DNA of 64,000 nt from positions 34,908,750 through 34,972,749 of the forward strand of contig JAGTTD010000005.1 in the NCBI GenBank assembly GCA_018398585.1, read 5' to 3'. Within the stretch, counting starts at the first letter, position 1, and every line of letters begins with the position of its first letter. This DNA is from Simmondsia chinensis (Eukaryota; Streptophyta; Magnoliopsida; Caryophyllales; Simmondsiaceae). A model generated the notes under the pieces. The model was not told the DNA's origin. It worked only from the letters and a program-made list of their open reading frames with translations, and ran no database searches. Shown one piece after another: positions 43,383-53,225 of the stretch. The translations under genes and the position numbers were made by a program.

Positions 43383-43560
43383 TTTTTTTTCCGATAAGCA
43401 GCGTGAAAGAAAGCTCACGATATAAAAGCTGAAATCTCGCAAGGGAGACTTGAAAGATACACATAAAGTGTGAAAGCGAAAATAATACAAACCCCTACTA
43501 GAATAAAACAGAGTACATCCTCGGGATAGACATACAAAAAAGTCAATCTCTAGCCTAATC
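43383..43560 (-). mobile_element. LINE 3'-end fragment, minus strand
   Basis: Minus strand ends gcgagatttcagcttttatatcgtgagctttctttcacgctgcttatcggaaaaaaaa. Stem gtga/tcac kept. Confidence 0.6.
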
Positions 43561-43904
43561 AAGCCAAACCTATCCTACATTACATGAGCCAAAACAAGAT
43601 GATGCATATAGCTGAAGCTTGCCAGGGTTTGGTTCAAGCCAAGAGAAGCTAAATAAAGCTTGAGCTATTGTAAGCCAAGCTCAAGCGTAAAGTTTTCAGA
43701 TTTAGTGAGTTTTGAGCCAAACCCAGACTAAGACAAATGTTCACGAACCAATCCTCAAATCTAATGAGTTAGGGCTCGATCTATGAAATCATATTTTTTA
43801 TATTGTCTAACTTATCATATTGTAATGGGCTATATACAAAGGCGGATCCAGAAAATTTTCACCGTGGCATATTCTAAGGGTGACTATATATCAACCATGC
43901 CTAG
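43561..43904. repeat. Decayed 'aagctt/gagcc' repeat patch
   Basis: Repeated agccaag, gaagctt, aagcttgagct and gagccaaacc words, like the gagctcgag MITE family. No ends found. Confidence 0.35.
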
Positions 43905-44027
43905 CTTTTAGATCTAGGAGCTATATCTCTTTTTATTTTTTTAGGCTCTTGTGGGCTTTCTTGGGCTCCACTTTCATGGGTGCACCAATTTTGTATTGAG
44001 AGTTTTCTTTCTAACTATCGAAAAAAG
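43905..44027 (+). mobile_element. LINE 3'-end fragment
   Basis: ctctttttatttttttaggctcttgtgggctttcttgg..., then gtattgagagttttctttctaactatcgaaaaaagg. Same subfamily as 40385-40528 and 52897-53020. Confidence 0.6.
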
Positions 44028-44289
44028 GATATAAAATAAGAAAAATAAAATAGGTCTACAACCTTAATATCATAGGTGTCTTGGCCATCAGGTTGAAGTA
44101 TGTCTTTATTGGTATGTATGTTTACTGCACCGGGGAAAGAGGAACAGGCTTTCGAGTGAGCTCGATATCATGTTTGTGAATCCACTCCTTGTATTCATCT
44201 ATTGTTACCCCAGTGAGCCCTTGAATATCGAAGACAGAAAATGTCTAATTTAAGAGCTGGAACAAAGGAGAGATCTATGGTCTGATTCT

Positions 44290-44549
44290 CATCCTACTTT
44301 TTATTTCAGTTTGTGCTGTTTTGTTGTCCCTCTTAATAGTTTATTTACTTTTTGTGGGGTGTTGGGGGTATGGTAAGAGTTAATGTATTCCTATCTCTAG
44401 CTATATTGAGTCGTTAGATACGACCTTCATAAGAGTTGCTTGTTATTTTTTCTTTTTTTTTTTTCGTACTATTTGTGTGCTTTTTGGAGTCTTTTTGTGA
44501 GATGCTAGTTTTTGTTTCGCGAGTTTTCCTTGCTACTTATTGAAAAAAG
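44290..44549 (+). mobile_element. LINE 3'-end fragment
   Basis: Contains attgagtcgttagatacgacctt and gtgtgctttttggagtctttttgtgagatgc, and ends gtttcgcgagttttccttgctacttattgaaaaaag. Aligns with 51350-51509. Confidence 0.65.
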
Positions 44550-44599
44550 CTTCAAATAAAATAAATGTTAAATAATGAAATTAATTAAAAGGTGGATTT

Positions 44600-44700
44600 T
44601 CTAAGTTTTTATTTCAGTTCGTGCTTCTTTTGAGCTCTGCTTACCTTACTGCAGCACCATATTTTTTATTGTGAATTCCCTCATTAATTATTCAAAAAAA
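44600..44700 (+). mobile_element. LINE 3'-end fragment
   Basis: Ends atattttttattgtgaattccctcattaattattcaaaaaaaa. More diverged. Confidence 0.45.
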
Positions 44701-44705
44701 ATTAA

Positions 44706-45313
44706 TTAATTTCTTAAACCTAATAATAGAATTAAGAACAATAATTTTATTTAAAAAATCACAAACGATATATTTTATGAAAGAAAATATATCATAGGAA
44801 AAAGAGCCTTAGTACAGCATGTACACTTTCAATAAGAAACATCATTATAAGGATAACTTCAAAAATTGCTGCTAGTTTCTTTTGGAAATCAAACATTCTA
44901 TACTCATTTGGGCATGCAAATGCAATTTGAATCAATTATGACTATTTTTGATAAATAAATCACGGAGAATTTTGAAGAATAATTATATTTATTTGTCAAA
45001 GGGAAATGTTACATGTATTTAAAAATGTAATTATTTATATATCCTGAGGTATTATGAGATTTAAAAATTTTATTACTTAAAAACCTTTTTCATATTTAAA
45101 AATTTTATAAATCATATACCTTTACTGGAACTTGACAAATTTTCATCATCTATTAATTGAAGAAGCTTATCCAAATAGGCTTTTAAAAATGTACTAATTT
45201 AGAGTGCCTCTAGGCTTCTATGTTTGTTATTTTTGCTACTTAGTGCTACTTGCATATCGGGTATTGCTTCATTTGACTTAAATTTTGTAAATATTTGTTT
45301 GCTCTTTCTTTTA
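44706..45313. other. AT-rich intergenic stretch
   Basis: No gene. Carries one copy of the taaaaattttatta..cttaaaaacc type motif. Confidence 0.35.
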
Positions 45314-45460
45314 GGGGTTGAGAACCCTTTGAAAATAGCATTTGTACAGAGTAGCACTCTATAGGACTAAGGTTACATACATCTTACCTTTCTCAGACCC
45401 TGCCATGATGGGAGCCTCTTTGAGGCATTGGAGTTGTTCTTGTTGATGTCGTTGTTTGTT
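45314..45460 (+). mobile_element. Diverged SINE/tail fragment
   Basis: ggggttgagaaccctttgaaaatagc...aaggttacatacatcttacctttctcagaccctgccatgatgggagcctctttgaggcattgg, then a broken TTG run. The order of the common tail is kept. Confidence 0.6.
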
Positions 45461-45561
45461 AAATTCACATGTGGAGTCCTTAATACTCCCCCTCACATGT
45501 GATAACACTATCTCCTTTAATCGCACAACCTGTCTTCTTCGATCCAATTGGGATTACTTTC

Positions 45562-45697
45562 TGTGAAAGAATAATTATGTGAGCGTACTCAATAGGGTTG
45601 CTGAGTCATGTATATATAGAGATACCTAGAGTGTGTAAATTACAGAATAGCCCTTAAGCTAATATAAAATACAATCTAGGGTACAATACTAATATAC
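45562..45697 (-). repeat. 3' LTR of the copia element
   Basis: tgtgaaagaataattatgtg...tcatgtatatatagagatacc. The end facing the polypurine tract is uncertain by some 20 bp, because the other LTR carries extra terminal sequence. Confidence 0.75.
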
Positions 45698-46051
45698 CCC
45701 CTCAATCTGTACAGGGGGACCAACGTGTAGCTTGGATTTGTGGAAGCGGAAGCGATCAATGGCCAATCCTTTGGTGAAGATGTCAGTAACCTGTTTCATA
45801 GTAGGTGTCAATCGAACCTGGATATCACCCTTAACAACCTTTTCGCGAAAATCCACATCAACGTGCTTGCTATGATTGTTGGAAATAGGATTCGCGGCCA
45901 AATACGTAGAGGAGACATTATCGTAGTAGATAACGATGGGGTTAGAATGTCGTAACCCTAGGTCACGCATGAGGTATTTGATCCAGTCACACTCAGCTAC
46001 AATCTTAGCAACAGCCCGATATTCAGACTCAGTAGTGGACTTAGCAACCAT
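45698..46051 (-). pseudogene. Copia RNase H domain
   Basis: Open frame MVAKSTTESEYRAVAKIVAE...IKYLMRDLG, VIYYDNVSSTYLAANP and HSKHVDVDFREKVVKGDI...VTDIFTKGL. These are the standard copia RNase H motifs: STTESEY (Glu), YYDN (Asp) and the H-x-KHI-like end. Well preserved. It removes the RNA strand after reverse transcription. It reaches the polypurine tract. Confidence 0.8.
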
Positions 46052-46059
46052 AGGTTGCT

Positions 46060-47300
46060 TCTTGGCGCGCTAGGAAACGAGAATAAGGCCAAAGAACAAG
46101 GCAAACCTGGTAGTAGAACGGTGTATATTAGGGCAACTCCCCCAGTCAGCATCAGCATATGTAATGACAGAGGTGTAAGAGCCAGGAGTAATAGTGACGC
46201 CATGATCGGGAGTGTACTTAAGGTATCACAGAATACGTTTCACCATTTGCCAATGGAAAGTCGTAGGAGCATGCATGAAATAAGGCACACGGTTAACCGC
46301 AAAACAGATGTCAGGACGAGTCATGGTGAGGTACTGGAGAGCACCCACCGCACCATGGAACTTGGTCGGATCCATAAGTAGAGTCCTGTTAGTCATCGAA
46401 GTCTAGGCCCGGGCCAGTATAGGGGTTTGAATAGGTTTGGATCCAAGCACGTCGTGTTTACCAAGGAGGTGAAAGTGTATTTTGTGTTGAGAAAGAAATA
46501 GGCCATGTTGAGTGCGCTTTGCTTCAATACCAAGAAAGTAATGAAGCGGGCCAAGGTCTTTCATAACAAATTTAGTGGACAGGGAAGTAGTTAATTGTGT
46601 GAGAAGAGTAGGGTTTGAGCCAGTGAGAATAATGTTATCAACATAGAGGAGTAGACACACAATGCTAATAGGCGAGCGATGAATGAAAAGAGAGGGATCC
46701 ACTTTGCTACAGTTAAACCCAAGACCATAGAGGAACATGCTAAATCTGTGAAACCTAGCCCGAGGGGCCTGTTTGAGACCGTATAAAACCTCGGGTGGTT
46801 GCTACATGTACGGCTCTTGGCTTAAGAAACCATGTAAAAATACATTTTTGACATCAAGCTGGCGAATGGACCAAGAGTTAGTGACGGCATGAGCAAGTAT
46901 AAACCGGATGGTGGTAGGTTTGAATACCAGGCTAAATGTTTCAAAATAATCAAGGCCTTCATGTTGATAAAAACACTGTGCAACAAGGTGGGCCTTAAAT
47001 CAATCAACTGAACCATCAGGCTTATATTTGACCTTATATTTCCAAGTACTTCCAACCACATTTTGAGAAGGTGACAGGAATGAGGTTCCAAGTGTGGTTT
47101 TGAATAAGCGCATTAAACTCCTTAGCCATGGCTTCCTGCCGGTGTGAATTTTTGATAGCTTGTGAGAAACAAGAGGGCTCTTGGACCACTACAACAGAAC
47201 TAAGAGAGAGAATGTGCTTAGACTTGCGAATACCGTCCTTAAGATGTGTATGCATAGGGTGCAAATTCGGACCGGAACCAGTCTGGTAGAACAAGGGGGA
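46060..47300 (-). pseudogene. Copia reverse transcriptase domain
   Basis: Broken frames: SHRQEAMAKEFNALIQNHTW (47150), KCGWKYLEI (47034), LKHLAWYSNLPP and FASLMSKMYFYMV (46822-46990), FNCSKVDPSLFIHRS and VCLLLYVDNIILTGS (46600-46720), then FVMKDLGPLHYFLGIEA (46560). The catalytic Y-V-D-D is Y-V-D-N. Several stops and shifts make it inactive. Confidence 0.8.
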
Positions 47301-47491
47301 TCGATGGGGGGAGCATCCGGGGAGGTCCGGGGCGAGTTACTAGGAGGGCCCGAGGGGACACCCCCTAGGAACGTGCCGAGGACACCAATGGGGCGTTTGG
47401 AAGGCTAATTCCGGCATCCTGAACACGAGACGAGGACGGCAGTTCAGAGTCAAGGGACGAGGGAGGAGCTGGGTGGTGGTGTGATCGGGCA

Positions 47492-48203
47492 GTGTAGGGT
47501 AGGGGTGTTCAAAAAAATCCGTAGCCGAAATGCCGAACCGAATTGCCGAAATACCGACCCGAAAATGAGGTTAACTATATGGAATTCCAAGGTTAGTTAA
47601 CTGAACTGAAAAAATTTGAGGTATTTCGGGACGGTACCGGTTAGTGATTTTGTCCATTTTGGTTAATCGATTTACCAAAATTGTATCTATCATGTATGTA
47701 TTTTTACATGTTCATAATATAAATGTTAATTAAGTATATATGTCATTCTAGTATATAGATGACTATTTTATAATGCATGGTAAATTTATCTTGTTCTCCC
47801 AAATCATCTTCTAGCATCGAATACTCATGCCCCACTTTTATATCCCAAGTATCAACTACTTTACTACAATCTAATACTATTCGTTTGCCCACATATTGGT
47901 TTAAATGAGATATTATATATTCAATTTTTTTAGAATTAGATTATAGGATCATTTATTGAATATTTTCACGTTTTAACCTTTAAGGTGATTGACCATACAC
48001 TATGAAAGAGGCGTTGCATTACTTTTTCAGTTATCTGTTAACCGGCATAACCGAACCAAATTACCGATTTACCAAAAGTAGATTAACCGATATTTTCGGT
48101 TACTGTAACGGTCAGAGATTTTTGAGTATTTTTGGTTATAGTTAACCGAACCGAAATACTTTTTGGTACGGTTAACCGAACAACGAACACCCCTAGTGTA
48201 GGG
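47492..48203. mobile_element. Non-autonomous hAT-type element with perfect 8-bp duplication
   Basis: Element 47500-48195 (696 bp). Terminal inverted repeats are taggggtgttc (47500-47510) and gaacaccccta (48185-48195), perfect over 11 bp. The target-site duplication gtgtaggg is at 47492-47499 and 48196-48203. Subterminal regions are packed with ccgaa/ttcggt and accg/cggtt repeats, in both orientations (about 47520-47670 and 48035-48185), as expected for transposase binding sites. No coding capacity. It splits the copia element. Confidence 0.9.
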
Positions 48204-48905
48204 GCACTAGGCAAGGCCGGGAGAGGAAGGGGGACCTCCACTAGGAGACGGCGCAGTGCAACTGGAGGCTAAGTTGTGATAGGGAAATAAATGCTCAACT
48301 AAATGGACATGACGATTAATATGAACACGACCCATGGTAGGGTCCAAACATTGATAGCCCTTGCACCGTCCCACATATCCAACGAAAATGCAGGGGAGGG
48401 AGCACAGGCCTAATTTATGAGCGGTACGGGATATGATGTTAGGGTAGGATGCTTACCCAAAAACCCCAAAAATGTTGTAGTTAGGCGCTTGTTTGAAAAG
48501 TTTTTCAAAAGGAGACTAGTTCTGCAAATTCAGGGTGGGTAACTGATTAATGATAAAACACACGGTGCATGCGGCATTAACCCAAAACTTATATGGAAGA
48601 TGCACCTGAAAAAGTAGAGTCCGTACCATTTCACTTAGATGTTGATGCTTGCGTTCCGCCACTCCATTTTGTTGTGGAGTATCAGGAGATGAAAGATGAA
48701 AGTGGATGCCGTAAGTGCGACAAAGGGCCGACATTTTTCCTATTGTCAAACTCAAGACCGCCATCACTTTGAAAGCATTTAATTCTCGTGTTAAACTAGT
48801 TTTCAACGAAAATCTTGAAATAAAAAAAGATAGAGTAAACTTCGTCTTTCCATCACATCGGATAGAGCCAGGTAAATCGCGAGTAATAATCAATAAACAG
48901 CACAT
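48204..48905 (-). pseudogene. Copia integrase core
   Basis: Minus strand: SDGGLEFDNR-like text (48730-48760 in a shifted frame), then TYGIHFHLSSPDTPQQNGVAERKHQHLSEM and VHLPYKFWVNAACTVCFIINQLPT (48516-48720). The catalytic Glu in VAERKH is kept. The first Asp blocks are in broken frames. After 48516 the frame decays until the hAT insertion. Confidence 0.75.
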
Positions 48906-49047
48906 AATATCGAAAAATAGAATCAGATTTAACAGGAGATTGCCAAACGTTTGAATGTATTAATTGTAAAGGTGCAGTAGTAGTATGCAAAACATGTGCA
49001 AACGGTAAACGACGCGATTCGCCTAAGCAACATGCATGACAATGTTC

Positions 49048-49120
49048 AATGGAACTAGAACTAGAACTAGAACAATGGAAATGGAACTAGAACAAGAACT
49101 AGAACTAGAACTAAGCAAAC
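49048..49120. repeat. (gaacta)n short tandem array
   Basis: ggaactagaactagaactagaacaatgg...gaactagaacaagaactagaactagaacta. Two blocks of hexamers within the copia element, coding Ser/Leu/Val repeats in shadow frames. Confidence 0.8.
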
Positions 49121-49552
49121 AACGAGTCCTCAAAGTATCAAAAACAGAATTTCCTAAATGACCTAAGCGCCAGTGCCATAATTCTGCTGGAGCATTCCGT
49201 GCTATGATTCCAGTGAAGTGCGGAGATAAGCCATACAGAAGTCCATTACTGTGTATCCTAAGAAGGGGGCATCCTTGTGGCCTTGTCCTTGACACAAAAG
49301 GAAGAAGAGTCAAATTCAACGAAGTAGTTAGTGTCACGATACAACTGTTTAATGGACAAAAGGTTGTAAGTGAGACCCGGAACCAATAAAAAATTAGAAA
49401 GCATTAAATCATGGGATGAAGCACGAAGATTAGAGGAGCCTACATGTGTCACCGGCAAGAGGGAACCATTGCTAACTTGAATAGATTTAAAACTAGTATA
49501 AGGAAAAAGATTTTTCAAAATACCTGGGTTGGAAGTCACATGGTTAGACCCA

Positions 49553-49583
49553 CCCCCCCCCCCCCCCCCCCCCCCTCCCCCCC
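49553..49583 (+). repeat. C23-T-C7 tract (G-tract on the copia sense strand)
   Basis: 23 C, one T, then 7 C and ggg. Lies on the protease active site codons. Confidence 0.9.
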
Positions 49584-49863
49584 GGGTCAGTGTACCATGT
49601 AGGATTAGCGGAATCAGTAACAGACATGGCTGAAAGTGAATGAGAGAGGTTAGAGTTGACATAGCGGTGTAGGCAAAGTGAAGCGGCTTGACTTGCCTCT
49701 ATTCAATTGCTTGAAGGTGAAATTGCAGCAGGAGTTCCGAGTGAAGGTATTAAAAGCAGCATACTTCGGTGGTAAGCCAAAGAGGGTAACTTTCTATTCA
49801 AGACCAATGAGTCAATGGCAGCAAGGTCATAGGCTATTATTTTGAGTTCACTAAGATAGGCAG

Positions 49864-50605
49864 TCATAGTTTTGTTATCTTTGCGGAGAGTGACAAGTTG
49901 AGACCGAAGGTCGGATTTTTAGCGAGAGATTGGTCACAGAATCGTTTAGCGAGGGCTTCCCACATATCTTTTGATGTGGGGTGATGAATGACATCATTAA
50001 GAACAAGACGAGCGAGAGAAGCCGGTAGACATGCCCTAATGCTTTGATCAAAACATGACCAGGTTTGACAGTCAATGTTGGAAATAAAGTTACTTGTTGG
50101 GGTTTGAATTTGTGAGGGAGGACTGTGTAGGGTTCCGTCAATAAAGCCCATAAGTCGATGGGCATGGAGAAGCATTGAAACTTGTTCGCTCCAAGTGGTG
50201 TAGTCGGTCGGTGCATCGAGTTTAATAGTAACAAGACTGGTAATGGAGGAGGTGGGAAGGGAAGTCGAGGGAAAGGAGGGAGCCAGATAATATTGGGGCC
50301 CAGAGAAATTTATGAGAGAGGAACCGGGGTATGTACTGGTGAGAGTGGAGGCAGGGAACGAAGGGCCATAGTTGGGGCCGGAGAATAGGGGCATCAAGAC
50401 CAGGGGGCATGGAGTAGAGAAGGGGAGACGAGGCCAGGCGTCCGGTGGGAGCACCGAAGGTGCTGGGGGCTGGGATATCGGTGAGTGGGGAGGAGGACAT
50501 GGGGATTTGAGGGAGATGAGGGAGACAGGGAGTTTGGATTTGCAGCCATCGAATCTCGGAGCAAGTAATCGGGAGTTCAGGCACCACACGCAGAGGCGGG
50601 ATCAC
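49864..50605 (-). pseudogene. Copia Gag region
   Basis: A 241-codon frame. Its second half reads VTIKLDAPTDYTTWSEQV, LLHAHRLMGFIDGTL, DCQTWSCFDQSIRACLPASL and HPTSKDMWEALAKRFC, the Gag core of Ty1/copia (LD..NY..W.., ML..L..DG). The N-terminal part is Pro/Ser-rich (LPPDAWPRLPFSTP), with the start unclear, since two frames overlap. The frame ends near 49864 without the zinc knuckle. The PBS is 110 bp upstream. Confidence 0.75.
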
Positions 50606-50722
50606 CGGAGAGGAGAGGGGGGGTTGGCGGTGGCAGCAGAATTAGGGTTTGTTGTGGAGAGAAACGCCGGCAGCCAAAGGAGAGAAAAAGGGTGTTTTAG
50701 GGTTTAGTATACTCTGATACCA

Positions 50723-50885
50723 TGTGAAAGAATAATTATGTGAGCGTATCCAATAGAGTTGCTGAGTCATGTATATATAGAGATACCCAGAGTATGTAAA
50801 TTACAAAAGAGCCCTTAGGCTAATATAAAATATAAATAAAATACAATCTAAGGTACTATACTACTATTCTCAATTGAATCCAACA
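50723..50885 (-). repeat. 5' LTR of the copia element
   Basis: tgtgaaagaataattatgtg...gaatccaaca, 163 bp if the terminal tgttgg on the minus strand is the true start. Contains ttagacta-like and tatatata sequence. Confidence 0.75.
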
Positions 50886-51235
50886 ATCATGGAAGAGGCC
50901 CTCGACGCACCAAACTCAAATGCATCTCTCTTTATAAGAACAAGAGCTCGGGATTTTAACCTCTCATGTATACCATTTAAATTTCACTAGGCCTCAAACT
51001 CAAACCATGGAGCTAGCATACATAAAATCTGCATACAACTTCAAATGGTGTTTCATTTTAAAACTAAAATACATTAAGTGGAATAAGTCACCGAGCTTAT
51101 ATCTCGATCTCTACGCTCTTACAACTTCTATGAATAATACTGGAATTTTTTTACGAAAACTCTTATGTCAAGCATTTAATATTATTGTGCAGAATTTTAA
51201 TATCACCTTGTACATATAACTTTGCGCATTGAAGT
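50886..51235. other. Intergenic stretch without gene
   Basis: Nothing recognised beyond the right flank of the copia element. Confidence 0.35.
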
Positions 51236-51509
51236 CAAGGGGCGTTAAGAATGGGCCTCATCTGCATTATGATGGTTTGAGCTCTATTCTGGCAGGTTCG
51301 GGATTTCCCTTCACTTTCTCAGGAGCTTTTTCTTCACTTTGATAGTGTGTGTTAATGTATTTTGTTTCCAAGTCTATTGGGTCGTTAGCTACGACTTTTA
51401 TTGGTATTTTTTGTTATTGTCTTTACTGCACCATGTGTGTGCTTTTTGGGTCTCCTTGTGAGATAACAATTTTTGTATTATGAATCTTCCTCGCTACTTA
51501 TTAAAAAAA
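51236..51509 (+). mobile_element. LINE 3'-end fragment
   Basis: gaagtcaaggggcgttaagaatgg (matches 13668), ctattgggtcgttagctacgac, gtgtgctttttgggtctccttgtgag, and an end cctcgctacttattaaaaaaaaag. The most complete UTR copy of this family. Confidence 0.65.
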
Positions 51510-51714
51510 AAGACGTACTATTTAATTTAAAATATACAAAAAATAAGAAATAAAAACTTGAAAATTTATAAAAAAAAGAATTAAAATGAAATGAGAGAGG
51601 GGAGTCACTCGTGCAAGTAAGATTCGGCGAAATAAACGAGGAGCAATACAACGTGAAAGTTGCATGGCACCCAGCTGCAATTCTAGCAACGTCCCCCATG
51701 ATTATAACTTCTCC

Positions 51715-51747
<33 letters not shown>

Positions 51748-52896
51748 AATTTCTTTTCTTTTTCATTTTTTTAATTTATTTTATGGATGACAGCTCAAAA
51801 TTAAAAAAAAAAAAGTGAGAAATAATGGTAAGAGTTTCGATAAAGATAGTCTACGTTGAATCCATCATTGAGATTCTAGTCTTCGAGGTTCATTTTGACC
51901 ATTCTCTTGCCTCCTCCCCCCTCTTAATTTTTGGGAATTTATCTGCATTTAAGTATTTATTATTTAAATATTTTAATTTTTTAAAATATATATACATAAG
52001 GTGACATTTTTATAAAAAGTCAAGACTACGAGAGAGATGAATTCTAACCCTTTGTTATAATAGGTGGTTAAGATTTGTTGAACATTTTAAAAAAAATAAC
52101 AATTTACAGCTCATACCCCTTTGTAGATAGAAAGAAAGAAGGGGTAAATGACGGAAATAATTTTTTTAATACTCAATAAATCTTTGCCGTAAAATATTTT
52201 TTAATATCCAACAAATTCTAGCCGTCTATTAATGGACGGCCAAGATTTGCCCATCTCATGCTATCGCCCTCTCATATATATATAGTGGAGTACTTTTATG
52301 TCTAAATATTTTATCATTTAGGTACTTTAAGTTTTTAAGATTTTATCAAGCATATACATTTGATTGAAATTTGATAGATTTTCGTTTGAAATTGCTAAAA
52401 CCGCACACAGTTTGACGAAATGATAGTATCTTTATTAGAATTCGATGATTCTTTGCCCAAAAATGCGAAAATGATACATGATTATGATAATATTTAGGTA
52501 ATTTATATCGATATTCACTATGAAGATTTTAGCACAATTCACTAAATTTTTTGATGAAATATTGACCTGACTTATATATGTTATTGTAATCATGCATTAT
52601 ATCAACCTTTTTTCTATACAACTGGGATAGATTTTTACAAAATTCGTTAAATTTAGGCATAAGATACTCAAATGATAAAATATCCCAATCTCAGATCCCT
52701 ATTGTATATATTAAAATGTCAGGGTACTTGAATAATAATTTCTCTATAAACAATTATGTATTCGGGTACTTTAATGTAAGAAAAATATCACTTAGGTACC
52801 CTGAGGTTTAGAAATTTATCACCTAAATATTCTAATGTTTCAATATATAAAATGAGATAATTTGATATTCAAATATTTTATCAGTTTTTTACCGTA
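51510..52896. other. AT-rich repeats
   Basis: Includes CT-rich runs (ttttcttttcttttc, 51713-51740) and two half-copies of the fold-back family (about 52030-52090 and 52130-52275, with aatattcaacaaa...tagccgtctattaatggacggccaagattt). Also several copies of the gggtacttgaataataatttctc/cttaggtaccctgaggtttagaaatttatcacc motif (52690-52860). No gene. Confidence 0.4.
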
Positions 52897-53225
52897 TTTT
52901 TTTTTGATAATTAGAAAGAAAGCTTTCAATACAAAATTCACACACCCACAAAAGGGAGCTTCAGGAAGCCCACAAGAGCAGGACAAAAATAAAAGAGAAA
53001 AAGGAATACACCTTAAAAAAAAACCTAAACTTTTATACTTGCAGAAACTCTTGAGGCAATAAGACCTATGACACATAGAAACAAAAAATATAACCTAAGA
53101 CTCCAAAAATGACCATACACCCAACCTATTCCTCACCCCCTACTATGATTAAGCACCTAGTAGACCAAACAATCCAAGACTCCAGTCGATACTTAGAGGA
53201 CCACACCTTTTTCATACTTGCCACG
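52897..53225 (-). mobile_element. LINE 3'-end fragment, minus strand
   Basis: Minus strand ends ctctttta...tgctcttgtgggcttcctgaagctc...gtattgaaagctttctttctaattatcaaaaaaaaa. Stem gaaag/ctttc intact. The 5' limit is estimated. Confidence 0.6.

Larger units (their letters stand above)
49023..49662 (-). pseudogene. Copia protease and pre-integrase region
   Basis: Frame 49662-49258 carries NHVTSNPGILKNLFPY, VSNGSLLPVTHVGSS, FLLVPGLTYNLLSIKQL and TNYFVEFDSSSFCVKD, the usual protease-region text. Next, AELWHWRLGHLGNSVFDTLR (49125-49190) is the start of the His/Cys pre-integrase finger. The active-site area reads W-Y-T-D-P-G-G, then a long Gly run encoded by the G-tract at 49553-49582, so the D-T-G-A motif is destroyed. 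The end of the region contains a (gaacta)n array (49048-49120) in place of the Cys pair. Confidence 0.75.
45562..50885 (-). mobile_element. Ty1/copia retrotransposon with both LTRs, minus strand
   Basis: The 5' LTR is at the right (50723-50885) with primer-binding site tggtatcagag next to it (50712-50722 in reverse). The 3' LTR is at the left (45562 to about 45697), preceded by a polypurine tract (gattgaggggg). The LTRs differ by about a dozen substitutions and an 11-bp indel, so insertion is fairly old but much younger than the copia element at 56.9 kb. Gag, protease, integrase, reverse transcriptase and RNase H are present in order but broken. A hAT element splits it at 47500-48195. Confidence 0.85.

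Noticed and set aside
50182..50707. Gly/Arg-rich plus-strand frames in the copia element
   Set aside because: Antisense to Gag, whose motifs read clearly on the minus strand.
45562..50885. A clean 5-bp duplication for the copia element
   Set aside because: The LTR start next to the polypurine tract is ambiguous by about 20 bp, and no 5-bp pair fits both ends with confidence.
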